Source: Oscarella lobularis (Eukaryota > Porifera > Homoscleromorpha > Homosclerophorida > Oscarellidae). Taken from it: DNA of 64,000 nt. The DNA lies in contig NC_089180.1 of the NCBI RefSeq assembly GCF_947507565.1, positions 2,976,001-3,040,000 of the forward strand, given 5' to 3'. Positions 50,895 to 62,469 of this stretch are shown here, piece after piece. The notes beneath the pieces were generated by a model. It searched no databases and was not told the DNA's origin. It saw only the letters and a program-made list of their open reading frames with translations. The position numbers and the translations under genes are program-made. Each line of letters starts with the position of its first letter. Position 1 is the first letter of the stretch.

Positions 50895-51700
50895 TCTATA
50901 CCTTTAAAGCCCAAACGACGCCATCTATACCTTTAAAGCCCAAACGACGCCATCTATACCTTTAAAGCCCAAACGACGCCATTGCCGATACGGGACCGAG
51001 CGCCACGTGATCGCCCTCGATAATTTTACGGCGCCGTCGCGTTCCTCGCGTGACCTGCCGGGACCGCGCGGCGATGCCGGCGATGCCCCACCGCGAACGG
51101 GCGCCGTCGAACAGCCTGCACTAGCCCGTCGCTCCGCTTACGCGCTCTTAGTATACGTAGCTTCGAGCGTACGCCCGAGAAAGGCCCTGCAGAGCGTCAG
51201 TACTTGGGCACCGCTGGAATATTCCGGCGATGGTGCAGACAGTGACCCCGGAAATTAATTCCGTAGAATTCGTTCCGTGGTGTAAATGAAGTGATTGGCC
51301 TAGGCGTCCTTCGTGTAGCCTGTACAGATCTAGCGAACGCCCGAAAAGAGCCTGCGGAGCGTTAGTAATTAGAACAGAAGTCATTAGCCGCCGCGCCCTT
51401 CGTTGCCTCAAGCAAACGCCAGAAAATCGCGGTAGCGGGCGCCGTAGTGGAATCAGTGTGAATATATTATAAGAGGGGTGATTAGCCGACGCGCCCTGAG
51501 TAGGCCTCAAGAGGTCGCACCACAATGGCCAATGGAGCATTAGTGGGCGCTGCAGTGAAGCCATTGCCGACAGATTTTGGTGATGAAAGGGACGTCGGAA
51601 AATCACATCTGTCAAATTTATTCCGCTTTGAATAAATTGTAACAGAACGGATTAACCAAAGCCACCTTTACACCAGAAAAGGATAGTGGGCGCCTCCCTC
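50895..51700 (+). mobile_element. non-autonomous Helitron, second unit, 3'-truncated
   Basis: The 5' end occurs three times at a 29-bp period (50895, 50924, 50953) before the unit proceeds in parallel with 49760 onward. Homology fades near 51700 and no terminal hairpin follows. Confidence 0.75.
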
Positions 51701-52482
51701 AGCGGGTGATCGTCGTTTGTACTGGAGATATCCGTCAGCTTCGCTGTGCGTTTCAGATTAAAAATTCTTGCTTGGACAAACGCCCATAGATAGTTTTCAG
51801 GCTTAAAGTTTAAGCGTTAGTGTAGACATGCGGGCGCAGAAAATTTTCGGTATTATGCGCTGTCCTAAAATGCACGTCTTTTTATGTATCGCACTTTGAA
51901 AAATATTCTACTGAAAACGTTACGTCACAGTAGATAGCAACCCCGGATTAGGATCAACAGTTTCAGCATAGATATAACAGTACTATATAATATAACAGTT
52001 ATAACAGTATAATATAACAGTTATATCTATGGTTGCAGGTTGTCGCCAAGGATAAATAAACAGAACGGGCACGTAATAAATAGCGTTATCAAGGGAATGC
52101 AGTAAGGGAGCACGTTGGGTTTGTCGTGCTGCGAGCGAAGCCCGCAGCACGCAAATCCAACTGAGAGCTGATAATGGGCCTCGTGATCGAAGGGGCAGGG
52201 GTTGCGGTAGAGAGGTGTAGCTAGCTCTGAGTCACATAAAAGGTCAAATTAATTGCTGAAAATAAGGATTAGCCAACTAACGTCGTTAGGCAGTGTGATG
52301 GACGTAGGCTTTTCTAAAAGTAGAGTAAAAAGAATTTTAGATAGCGTGCTGAGGGTGTTAGGGGATCACATGATGGCTCACAAAATGCCATCATTATCTA
52401 GTTTAACGCCGTTCTCGACAATTTATACAGCTTTGAGGAGAAGATAGATCAAAATGGGTAAAGCCATTTCGCGTCTCACGTC
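51700..52482. other. no gene; AT palindrome and hairpins
   Basis: CATAGATATAAC at 51967 pairs with its inverse near 52022-52033 across a TATAACAG-rich core. A hairpin GTGCTGCGAGCGAAGCCCGC lies near 52128. No coding signal. Confidence 0.5.
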
Positions 52483-52650
52483 GCTCCGTACTTGGGGAGG
52501 GCCTGTTCAAATTGGCATTCTTGGCTCACCGTCTATTTATCAAAAGCACGGAGTGCTTGATGTTATTTCGAGGCGGGACTCATGCCAACACGCCTCCATG
52601 CTCTAATGATATATCGGGTCCGCTAATCGCGAACTTGCCCATTCTTTTGA
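52483..52650 (-). repeat. dispersed repeat R3, copy 1 (inverted)
   Basis: Its reverse complement matches 61885-62085: ACATCAAGCAC, CGTGCTTTTGATAAA, GAGCCAAG and TTTGAACAGGCCCTCCCC are shared. Confidence 0.8.
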
Positions 52651-55324
52651 CGACAAGCAAATGACAACCATAGGAATTTCTGTTCGATCGATTGCTCGTA
52701 ACAATGGTTTTTCGCAATGAGCGGTGTCACCACCGTTGTCGACGTTGATGCAGCAATGCGTCTTAGCAGCAGATTGTGCAAATGACGAGTCCGTTCTGCT
52801 TTCTCATGCCCATTCTGTCTCCTACAATAAGCGCGACCCCCTTTCTAAAATTCCTCACGTGGCGCACGGAAGTGACCCTGGTCGAGCGAACCTCAAACGG
52901 AGGAGCCCTGCATCGGCGATTGCACCGCGTCTCGTTCGAAACGATCGCTGCCCCAGAACCAAGTCCCCCAGTCTTGGCGAACAAGCCTATACTGATGTAC
53001 CAGGTCGAAGCTCTTGTCAAGGCGGGAAGGGAAACGTTTTGCTCGACTCAAAAATCGAGTAGGGGTTTGTCGCTCTTTGTCGTAGGCTGGCGTCAAACAC
53101 GTCGTCACGTAATAAAATCGTGCCCGGACACGACTCAAAACACAACCACATCAAAAAATCCTCGAGGTGGTCCCGCTAACGCGCGTAGGGCGCTTGTTTT
53201 AACTAAAACCGGTTGTAGCAAAAAAGACAATCAACGGAAATAGGAGTCGCGCGAAGAGACGAGACGAAAACAGTGAAGGATAACACGTGTTCACCTAGGA
53301 TCCATTGTTTACTTTCAAGAATGGACACCTATAGTGTACTCGGCTGATTCTTTACAAGACGGATCGTAAGTAACGCTGTTCAACCTGCATGGCGGCTTGC
53401 TCGATGTGGTGTGGTTCAAACGATCTTTATCCTTTTATAAAAGAAAACTCCGGTTTATAGGAGAGTTTCACGGTTGCTCCACTTTCACGCAAGCATCCTT
53501 TAAAACAGGCCTCTATAGTAATTCTGTCTTTCGACATTTGACGACCTGTGACAGACTATTCCGAGGCAGAGCCGCAAATGCTCCGTCGGACTATTCTACA
53601 AAGCCCGAGTGCGCTTCACCTGAACGATAAATACTTGTGTTTTTGCAGGGTCCTTTGAAGGCGAAAAAGAGATATTCGCTTTAGCTGCTATAACTGCAAC
53701 AAGCCAACGGCAACACAACGTAAAACCGTAGAGGCCGTAGAAAAAGCTCCACAAGGCACTCCTACAAAATGTAAATGCGCTAAGCACTTCCGTTCCACCA
53801 ATGACGTATGCGTTACTCGTACAGGGTATAACCGGAAACCAAAGTAAACGTCTGTCAGCTGGAGTGAGAAAATTCCCCAGGCCCTAAATCTTTGACAAAT
53901 TAAACATAACGTGACAAAGAGTAACTTGAGTCAGGAAAAAAGGCAAGTCATTTTCACATGGCAATGATCCTTTAATTGCTAGAGCACTTACCTTGTGAGT
54001 AAAATAATTAAAAAAAATTTTGAAGGTACGCCATACATTGATTATGCGGAGAAATTAGGTATTTATTGTTTGAATCAAAGCACGTGCTAAAGCAATAGTT
54101 CAAACATCACAAACATCGACCTATTCTAGTCGAGACAAAATCAACAATCTTGCTCGACGATCTCAACGTAATTAAAAACGATCAAAGTGAAAAAGTGCTT
54201 CGCCAATGCGCGGTGTCGTCTGAGAGAGCTTGGAAGCTATATGTCACTGACGTCAGCAAGCTGCTTGCAGTCGCCGTGGCCCGCTGTTGACGTCAGTTGA
54301 GAGCCCCCGTTGACGGAGGCGGCGTTCGCGCTAGCGCGGACGATTGCTCCTCGACTTTTGGGCCTGTGCCTACACGCGCCATGCGATATTTTCAACTAAA
54401 CCAAAAATCCGAAAAAACGTCTGAAAATGTATCTGTTTTAACTGTAACTTTTCAGGTATATTTAGTGAAATACGGCCGCACTTTTAAATTATATCTAGGT
54501 TGCACACACGGCTCTTTACAAGCCAGAATGACTGTTTGACAATGCATGCTGCACGATAAGTTGACGTAGGTAGACGACTAAGGCCTTCCGGTACATATGT
54601 CTTGCTTTGTACGAATTGAAAATTTCATGGTGTTTCACATTGTGGCCTTCTTTTATAGCGCAAAAATTCTACGAGCAACTTCCTCTTCCTTCATTGCTCT
54701 CGTACAATACAGGGTGTGTGCCTATTACAGGAACACTTTAAGTATTGCCTAGAAGGGTTTCAAGAATTGAGAATTACATGGTGTTCCACATTGTGCTCGT
54801 CGCCCGTTCGTCATCGTTGAGTGTACTCGGATGTATTGGTCAGGGTAAGAGGGGTAAAGAGGTCTCAAAAATGTCTAAAATATTAATTATGCTGAAAAAA
54901 GTGTTCATGTGTGACGAGACTATTTGTGAACAAGTTTATTCCATTGCCGTAGTGGAATGCGTGGAACGTCCGGTATTTCGAGTAGCGGTCACCAAGTAGC
55001 GCGCGTTACCAAGAAGAAAGTGGTCGTTTTCGGCGTTTTTTGTATGTATCGTTTTTATTAGAGGTAATGGAGAGTAAATATGAAGAGTAAATAGAAGATA
55101 GAGTATCTTTGTTTAAATTTTGCGGTTTCTTTTCGCCGCGACCTCTTTCGCGTCGAACGATCGTAGGATCTCACCGAGTTCGACGTTGACGATCAGCCTT
55201 TGAGAAAAGGTAAGTAAAACGTTTTTTAAATTGGCTAGAGTGCCTACGTCGCTCGTCGCTGGTTCTCGTGCGCCAGGATCGGAGCGATTCTGCACGTCTT
55301 CGGGGAATAGCACCTGAAGGACCG
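52651..55324. other. no supported gene
   Basis: The 155-codon plus frame at 52776-53243 has no domain and no splice context. Paired TGACGTCAG sites lie near 54248 and 54288. A roughly 33-bp word, with GAATT...ATGGTGTT and CACATTGTG, is repeated near 54620 and 54770. Function unknown. Confidence 0.35.
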
Positions 55325-55524
55325 NNNNNNNNNNNNNNNNNNNNNNNNNNNNNNNNNNNNNNNNNNNNNNNNNNNNNNNNNNNNNNNNNNNNNNNNNNNN
55401 NNNNNNNNNNNNNNNNNNNNNNNNNNNNNNNNNNNNNNNNNNNNNNNNNNNNNNNNNNNNNNNNNNNNNNNNNNNNNNNNNNNNNNNNNNNNNNNNNNNN
55501 NNNNNNNNNNNNNNNNNNNNNNNN
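55325..55524. other. assembly gap, 200 N
   Basis: Exactly 200 unknown bases, probably a placeholder length. Confidence 1.
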
Positions 55525-55767
55525 GAAGTAACTATGGCCTACCGCTTCCTTTTCTTTCCTCCCGCTTAATTGGCTTTATGCAGTTATACAGTATCGTCGA
55601 CGTTATCCATTTACGCACGTTTCCAGTGTCCGCCTAAATATCGCTATCAAACTGCACATCATTTAGCCATTGTCATTCTAACCTGCGTAAATTGAATTTC
55701 TGAGTTGAAGATGTGTTTTAGAGCGTACTACACAACAAAAAACAGGTAACCTATTACGTTGATTTTT

Positions 55768-56007
55768 TTAGTTATTATTTCTTGCCATGATAACAAATAT
55801 TCCGCAATCACATCCGTTATTTTGCAGTTGTAGAATGTCCTGAATATTCACTATAAATCGAACACGTAAGAAGGGGTAAAAACGTACCACTTGAGTGTCC
55901 TTCCACGGTACCGGCAGGCAATCAGTCCTTTTGTCAAGTACGTACGGCATAAAATTTCTGCACAACAATTTTTTTACTCTCACAATTATTAAAACAGGTC
56001 GGGGCAT
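55768..56007 (-). pseudogene. Ulp1-type cysteine protease fragment
   Basis: Minus codons end in DILQLQNNGCDCGIFVIMAR, with the catalytic Gln and Cys of C48 peptidases (Q-x3-5-DCG). The His and Asp region upstream is not recognisable. Ulp1-like domains are carried by several DNA transposons. Confidence 0.5.
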
Positions 56008-56145
56008 ATTTCTAACCTAAGGTGCTGGAACCAATTCGTGTGTTTTTTAGGCCCAGAGAATCAAGAATTCCTATCGACCTCTCTTCGACCGTGACAACCT
56101 ATTGGATTGTCATCTCAAGTGGACAACAACGATTATGACCCACCC

Positions 56146-56330
56146 CTAGCATTCGAGAGGCTTTCTCGCGAAATTTAAAACGATATAGCTTCTTGTAGAC
56201 TTTGAAAGTTATTGGCGATTGGCACTGTAAATAACCGTGTAATAATACTTATCGTATAATTATTTGCAATTAGGCAAAACTTAAAGACCTCAGATAGATG
56301 GTGGACTGTCCGCATTTTAGCATTTTTGCA
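56146..56330 (+). repeat. dispersed repeat R2, copy 2
   Basis: Same orientation and words as 29826-30017. Confidence 0.8.
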
Positions 56331-56439
56331 CGAACGGTAGAAAGCACGGCCTCGTAAATTTGCTAGTGCTGCTCCCGTACAGTACTCGCAATCAGAATTC
56401 GCGTCATATCATTGTTCGCCCTTATCACGAACGGAGCGA

Positions 56440-57040
56440 CTTTTCACATGCCCATTCCTACTGTCCAGATATGCCAGCAAAGCAGTTTTGATTTTCCATC
56501 ATTGAGGTCTTTTATAATGTAGCATTCATTGTGAAAATGTTTGATCTTTCTATGTTTAGCTCTTCTCACTCGAATTAAGATGCCTATAGAGGATCCGATC
56601 ATGATGGCTGACTACAGCTGCCACATTGTATTCTCCTTAGACAGAAAAGTATGAAATTGTTTTATTCTATTGGCAAGTGCGATAGCTAGCTTGCAGGTGC
56701 AAACGGTTCGAATTTCTCTCCAACAATTTTTTCTTTCCCCTTTCTTTGAGCGACTTCAATCAACTTCTCTCTTAGACAGATGCAAAGCTATGGCTGCGAT
56801 CCCGAGGAGAGTAACGTCAGAAAATTACGTACCGCTTATCATTTTCGTGGATTGACTTTGTCTCTACCCTTGCAATTTTGACGGCCTTTTACGACAAATA
56901 TGCGCTAAAACGATATCGACAACAGGTGGAAATATCGAATTTGACAATGCTTTTTTTCCTTTCAATGTAAACGACGTCTTGCCAACGGCCACGATCAGTT
57001 TTATAGCCGGTCAGATGTCGTTCTAATATTAGCCACACGA
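56440..57040 (-). repeat. repeated unknown gene segment, copy 2
   Basis: The reverse complement of this stretch matches 24030-24640, including the CCRYRFSAYL core and the splice-like GTACGTAATTTTCTGA junction. It contains several stops, so it is more decayed than copy 1. Confidence 0.5.
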
Positions 57041-57272
57041 TGCTCCGAGTGTGACGTTATTCCTTGCACCTTGCTAATGAAGTAGGACAGGCGGCTGTCG
57101 GCGAAAAAGAGCCTGAGCACATTTGCAAACAATTTTACACTGATAACTCTACAAAGGCATGAGAAGTTGCATCAGGTGCCCAAAGCCAAATAACGGAGTT
57201 ACATAGAGAGGGTTTTCAGTAGGCGAAGCCTAGATAATTAGTTCAAGTGCCAGTGGACATCCGGAAAACTCT

Positions 57273-58334
57273 TTGTTACTTTCTCGCCGAAATGATGCAC
57301 TTGTGTGCGTTTGTTGGCTGCAGCAATCGGTCCAGCTCACACAAGAATTTGCCATTTCCTTATCAAAATCAATTAAGAAACAGTGTGACAAAAAATTCAA
57401 TTTGAAGCTTACGTCATGCAACGACTTAAAGACGTTTTTCTTTAACGAAATTAACGACGAACGAGCTGAAAAGACGCTAATGTTCCATCGACTTCTCGTT
57501 GCGGCTGAAGGCCATGACGACGTGGCCTACTCCAAAGAGCCTCTCTGCATGGCTGCTGCTATTTTGCCTCACCATCGAAACAATCGAATGTCTGCCGTCC
57601 AATACGTAATCGGTATCCTGCTGTGGAAATCTGGAATAAAAAAACCTACGACAATTCGCCTAAACCGACTAAGAGTGTCAATGTCGCCAAATAGCGTACG
57701 GCGAAAGCTCCTACAGATGACTGCAAACTTGGACTGGCCTCTCCGGCTATCAAAAGCATATCATGCGAAGAGCCGGTTTTCGGATTGTCTTCAAGCCAGC
57801 GATTTATTTGCTGACGACGACCACGACGACGAAGATGACAGCGGCGTTGGCGAAAGCGACAATTCACGTGACGGCAGCGGCGGTAACGACATAACCAGCA
57901 TGGACGAGATCGACGCGACTTCTGCGTGCACAAGAGAATATGATTCAGGGAAATACACGTATCAGATTACCGGTGACAATCTCGATTTTTCGATCAAAAG
58001 AAAGTACGTCACAATTGGAAGAGCAGATAAGACTCTGCACTGGTTCAATCTCGTCGCGACGGTAGAACGTTACACTGTAACTGGTCATCTGGCAAGTGGC
58101 TCTTCGACTGCTGCAAAAATTGAAGATCTCTTTTCAATTTTTGCAGCAGTCGACGAGCTGACAGCAACGAAGTCAACGCTAGCCGCTGCCCAGAAGCAAA
58201 TTGATGACCTGCGCAAAAAGAATCGGGCTCTGAGAGCTGAGTCAGCAAAGGGTTGGTCGGGTCGGGTTTCGGAGAATATGAATTTCTTTCTCTCTTGTAC
58301 GGATTATTTAAAGCGTCGGCTAGAAACAACTTAG
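57273..58334 (+). CDS. DUF6589-like ORF, probably transposon-derived
   Basis: 353 codons, open throughout. Recognisable blocks: RNNRMSAVQYVIGILLWKSG, KKPTTIRLNRLRVSMSPNSV, an acidic DDDHDDEDDSG stretch, YTYQITGDNLDFSIKRKYVT and DKTLHWFNLVATVERY, as in DUF6589 proteins (Q-x-GDN-x-D-... LHWF). The end is coiled (AAAQKQIDDLRKKNRALRAE). The family is widespread in invertebrate and fungal genomes next to transposon genes and is thought to be RNase H-like; I am not certain. The start is unclear: the first 25 residues are odd. DUF6589 proteins are usually longer, so this is an N-terminal part or one exon. Confidence 0.6.
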   Translation: MLLSRRNDALVCVCWLQQSVQLTQEFAISLSKSIKKQCDKKFNLKLTSCNDLKTFFFNEINDERAEKTLMFHRLLVAAEGHDDVAYSKEPLCMAAAILPHHRNNRMSAVQYVIGILLWKSGIKKPTTIRLNRLRVSMSPNSVRRKLLQMTANLDWPLRLSKAYHAKSRFSDCLQASDLFADDDHDDEDDSGVGESDNSRDGSGGNDITSMDEIDATSACTREYDSGKYTYQITGDNLDFSIKRKYVTIGRADKTLHWFNLVATVERYTVTGHLASGSSTAAKIEDLFSIFAAVDELTATKSTLAAAQKQIDDLRKKNRALRAESAKGWSGRVSENMNFFLSCTDYLKRRLETT

Positions 58335-59436
58335 TAAAACTTTTACTTGGCAATTTAGCAAAGAATGTAAATTAAGGACTTCGGCCATGTCTTTGCATGG
58401 TATTACAGCCCTAAGGAAGGAATGCAGCGCTCTAAGGAGCGACAGTTGGTCTCTCAGACCGTTGCGCGAAGACGACACACGGTTTTGTGCCGCCGGACCT
58501 AAAATCAAAGACGCTAAAAGGTTCAACAACGTTATATCACCTCCTTTTCTCAACATAGATGTGGATCACGTAAAATGGCGCGGAAAAGAAGTTAACTAGA
58601 ATTTACTTTTATGTGCAGGTTGCTATTCCTGCTCTCCACGTTAGGTTTGGAATTTTTACTCGCCTTTTTACTCTAATTTTATGAAAGTGCATGTCGTACT
58701 TTCACAAAAAGAGCAGTAAAACGAAGCTTCTAGAAGAAAAAGCAACTCTTTTCCTTAAGTTTCTCAAATGGTTTTGCAACTTTGGCCCGGACAAATGATT
58801 CAGGTGGTTGTGTTTGACGCTGCTCTTTTTACAATCGTGGAAACAAAAAAGCAGCGGTATGCAGGAACTCCGGCGCATTTGAAGAGACAGATGGAAACGC
58901 ACAGTCGGCTGAAAACAAAAAAGGACGGAAGAAAATTTGTTCCGCCTCCTAATGAATGGCAAATTCTCACGCTGACACCTCCGTTTTATTGATTTGGAGC
59001 CATCATAAAGTCAGTTTTCGTTTGCGAAGCATACAAAAGCGATCAAATAACCTTCGCGGAGGAAGAAAGTCAGACAAAAAGATGATCGAAAGCTTTTTTA
59101 GAAGTGCAAATCAAGGTTAGGAAAATATATAAAATAGGTAGTAATATGAGACATGCTTTTTACAGTCAAAAAATAAAACAAGTAATCATTCAGTCAAAAA
59201 ATCAATCAATCAATCAATCAGTCTAAAAATCAATTAATAAATGCTTAAGACATGTTAACAGCAAGCTACCTTCTACGGGAAAAGATTAGCAAAGTGAGCC
59301 ACGTGAGCCGATTACAGCATGTTATTCAAGATATATTATTACAGACATAAAAATTAAAATACAAATGAGCAACATATATATAGATATACTTGCTAATAAC
59401 ATACACATAATTAGTCCTTCCCATGTAAAAGTCCCA
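58335..59436. other. short ORFs, simple repeats, no named gene
   Basis: Plus frames at 58387-58599 (SLRPLREDDTRFCAAGPKIK) and 58768-58992 (GQMIQVVVFDAALFTIVETK, SRLKTKKDGRKFVPPPNEW) look protein-like and may be further exons of the preceding gene, but no splice path is convincing. AATC microsatellite near 59203. Confidence 0.35.
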
Positions 59437-59710
59437 CTTCGTCCATCTTCTCCTCCTCCTCCTTCTCTCCTTCTTCTATCTTTTCTTCCACCCGTTTCTT
59501 CTTCATTTCCTTTCTTTTCCTCTTCCTTCTTCCGTTTCACGCGTACCTCCACTATCTTCTCTTCTTTCTCTTTTTTTCTCTTCCTTCCTCTTTTTTTTCT
59601 TTTCCTTTTCCTACTTTTGTACGTCTTCCTCTTCCTCCTTATGCTTCTTTTCCTCCTTATGCTTCTTTTCCTCCTTAGTCTTCTCTTCCTTCTCTTACTC
59701 CTTTTGCATC
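59437..59710 (+). repeat. polypyrimidine microsatellite
   Basis: About 270 bases of C/T on the plus strand built from TCTTCC and TCCTCC words. Two frames stay open through it only because of its composition. Confidence 0.95.
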
Positions 59711-59819
59711 ATTAGCTTTTGCTGGCGACGCTGGCCACCGCCCTGAATGTCGTCGATGACGGAGGCCAGAATTTCTACAGCTCCGCCGCTTGGGCGAAGG
59801 AATCGCCATGGCGGGATCA

Positions 59820-59930
59820 CTAAATCACGGAATCACGGCCGCGACCGCGGTTGACGTTGTCGTCTTCGCCGCCCCCGCGGCCGCGCCCAGCGCCGCCCGT
59901 TCCTTCGGTCGCTTTTGCAGGTGAGGACAT
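59820..59930 (-). CDS. RGG-type mini-ORF
   Basis: From ATG 59930: MSSPAKATEGTGGAGRGRGG then a GEDDNVNRGRGRD stretch and a stop at 59820, 36 residues. Arg-Gly clusters are usual in RNA-binding tails. It may be a chance product of GC-rich sequence. Confidence 0.2.
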   Translation of the reverse strand: MSSPAKATEGTGGAGRGRGGGEDDNVNRGRGRDSVI

Positions 59931-60108
59931 TTTTGCGCGCTATGACAATAGACATCTATACGTGACGTATCAATAAAAAGTTTAGGCACGTGTTTTATTT
60001 ATTGATTTAAAACGGTAACAGCGGTAGGAGGCTCCTCATGATGGCTATCCAAGCCATCATTATCTTGTATAATATGATAATAGACCGACTATATATAGAC
60101 TTTAGATC

Positions 60109-60400
60109 CTAAATTAATTTGCTTAGTTTACTGGCGCATGTGCAACATACGCAGTAACTCGCGCATGAACCGGACTCGCGGTCTACGTAACGAAGCATTC
60201 TCATGTTTGCTGTGAAACGTAAAATTCGAACTTTTGGCCGCCTGCTTAATATACTCGCACTCCCTTTGGCCACCTCGTTGGTATTGGTTTCTTTTGGTAG
60301 CCATTGTCTAACGCCTCTCGTGAGTATTAGAGGCAAACCTCCCACGAGTGCGCGTCGTTAATTAATTGGTTTGAATGTCTTGTCGGAATTTGTCTAATGT
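60109..60400 (-). pseudogene. Helitron helicase fragment
   Basis: Minus codons GGLPLILTRGVRQWLPKE, a gap, PKVRILRFTANMRMLRYVD, RESGSCASYC correspond to the segment GGVPLILAGDF ... LRLTTNMRVHLYEDSESGS of the helicase at 4583-10053. Decayed. Confidence 0.65.
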
Positions 60401-60549
60401 CTAGATAGCCTTTTTGTTTCGAAGTCCGAAGATACTGCCTTTACCTGGTAGAGATTTCAAACTCCCGTTCGATATACTCTCCAAACTTTAATAACACACT
60501 TGAACGATGTGTGAAGATTTCTAAATAGGTCAATTCTTCAACAGTAACC

Positions 60550-60625
60550 ACACTTTTCCGTTGCTTCATGATGTACCACAGATGTTCAATTGGATTGAGA
60601 TCCGGACTTTGGGCAGGCTTAGCCA
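60550..60625 (-). pseudogene. Tc1-like transposase C-terminal fragment
   Basis: Minus codons KPAQSPDLNPIEHLWYIMKQ contain the third catalytic acid block of Tc1 transposases. The surrounding frame (60441-60785) is not clearly part of it. Confidence 0.6.
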
Positions 60626-60785
60626 CTTCTAAGCTTTTGTCATCTTTAGCAGTTGTGAAACTGCTGAGGTCGACTGTGAATTTAAGAATGTCTCCTTCCT
60701 GATAGGGACGCTCAGTTCGATTTCCAGGCTGCAGTAATACTTTCAGAATTTCCCCAGTGCCTAGATCAACAAAAATTAGACTCAC

Positions 60786-61884
60786 TTATGGCAGCACTAT
60801 CGTAATTTACTAGTAAAGTATTGGTTTACTTTAGTAAAGAACGCGTAAAAAATCGGTTTTGACTGGTGCTTTACCAAAGCAACGGCAAAATGTACCTTTT
60901 AATTGCATAATGGTTGTCATACACTAGACAGTCCATATAACAAAATGTTCGAGTGCATATGTCAATAAGGGAGCATAAAAAGGGGCCCCGCTGTCAAGAA
61001 ACCAAGTTTTGGCTTCCTGGCACTTTCCCAACGACATACAAACGCTTCATTCTGTGCGTTCTAGTCTTGGGGCACAGAAAATAGCCAAAGAATTCAATAA
61101 CTTGGTCTGAAGCACAACGACGCTCCGTAAGGGCATGATGGCCTCTCAATAAAAGGGTCTCATTACGCAATCGCTCTTAGGAACTAGCGCAAAACGGCAT
61201 CAAAGTGAGCAACACTAGCAGTTTAAACAGCACAGACGTCGCTATCATAGCTGGTTAGACGTGTATTCCTGTGTTAGATTATACGGGCTATGTCCAAGCA
61301 GACGATTTCAAGAGATTCTCACTCTCTTGCGCGCGCTAAAATCGAAAAGATTACTGCTGTTAGGCTGCCCAGTATATTCTTTTTTTAAAATGACAAGTTC
61401 TTATTCACGAGCATGGATTTTAGACGCAAAAGCTTATACGTACTATAGGTGCAGCTTAGAGAGAAAACTTGAATTAAAACGGGCACTTCTTAAACAAATC
61501 ATATATATAAATATAACTTATAAAGGTTGCCATTATATAAACTTATACTGTATTTTCTGCATGGTTTAGAGCTTGCTCTTTTTCTGGTTTACCAGTTTTC
61601 TCCTAAGCTGGAAATATTAAAGAATTTGCTAAAGACATCAGGAAATATCAATTCTAGACGTCGTCATAATGCTGCCTGGTATCGTGAAAAATTTTGTAAG
61701 AGACACAACGGAAATGAAATACGAAGCACGGATTTGTTATTTACAAAATCTGACGCTAACTGGCATCGCTGTATTGATGTCAGCAACGGTGGAGATACCG
61801 TCGAGCCGCCAAAAATATCATTGCGGACAATTTATTGTTCCGAGCAATTGATCGCAGAGACATTTCTATGAGTCTCGTTCGCGT
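60786..61884. other. no supported gene
   Basis: AT-rich, with short frames only. Confidence 0.35.
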
Positions 61885-62085
61885 GTTGTCAAAAGGGCGT
61901 TCAATTATGGGCGAGTTTGTGATTAGCAGACTTAATGGGTATTTAATTAGAGCATGAGGGCGTTTGGGTCTGCGTCCCGCCCTTCCTCAAAATGACATCA
62001 AGCACCCCGTGCTTTTGATAAACAGACATTGAGCCAAGCAAGAGTGGCTCAATGCTAGTTTGAACAGGCCCTCCCCGAGTACGGA
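61885..62085 (+). repeat. dispersed repeat R3, copy 2
   Basis: Inverse of 52483-52650; the pair spans 9.4 kb. Confidence 0.8.
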
Positions 62086-62159
62086 TCGATCAATCTTTTG
62101 GTACCACCGCGCCGGGAGACTACGGTATTAGAGGCCGTCTCTCTTCCAGGAGGGTACCG

Positions 62160-62372
62160 GTGGGGTGGCTGATGACGTCGTGGCTCGCCCGACACTTTTT
62201 GGAACGAGTGGCCATTGCTTTTGCGGTGGCTGCCTTGGGCTACGAAGCGTATAAAACTCCGCGCTTTAATATCCAAGAAACACTAAACACAAGAAAAAAA
62301 GGAAACAAAAAGAAACACACACAAACAGACAAAAAAACAGGTCAATCCCTGTTTAATTTAGCACCTGACTGA
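62160..62372 (+). CDS. small ORF with a hydrophobic helix
   Basis: 70 codons (ATG also at 62169): LERVAIAFAVAALGYEAYK could form one membrane helix, then a Lys/Thr/Gln-rich tail from an A-rich stretch. No known family; weak. Confidence 0.2.
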   Translation: MGWLMTSWLARHFLERVAIAFAVAALGYEAYKTPRFNIQETLNTRKKGNKKKHTQTDKKTGQSLFNLAPD

Positions 62373-62469
62373 GGTGTCAACAGAGCTAACAGATACACAA
62401 ACAGGGGAATGGAGAACAATACACTTAACTTTACGAAGAAGAATACGGTAAGTATAATGGTAAGTATAA

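Noticed and set aside
52776-53243. 155-codon plus ORF
   Set aside because: No domain, no splice sites, and competing frames on both strands.
57289-57400. THAP-like start (CAFVGCSNRSSSHK) in an alternative frame of the DUF6589-like ORF
   Set aside because: It is short, ends at a stop after about 37 codons, lacks the later Cys/His pair, and is in a different frame from the conserved protein.
59365-59715. 116-codon plus ORF rich in Ser, Phe and Leu
   Set aside because: A product of the polypyrimidine tract.
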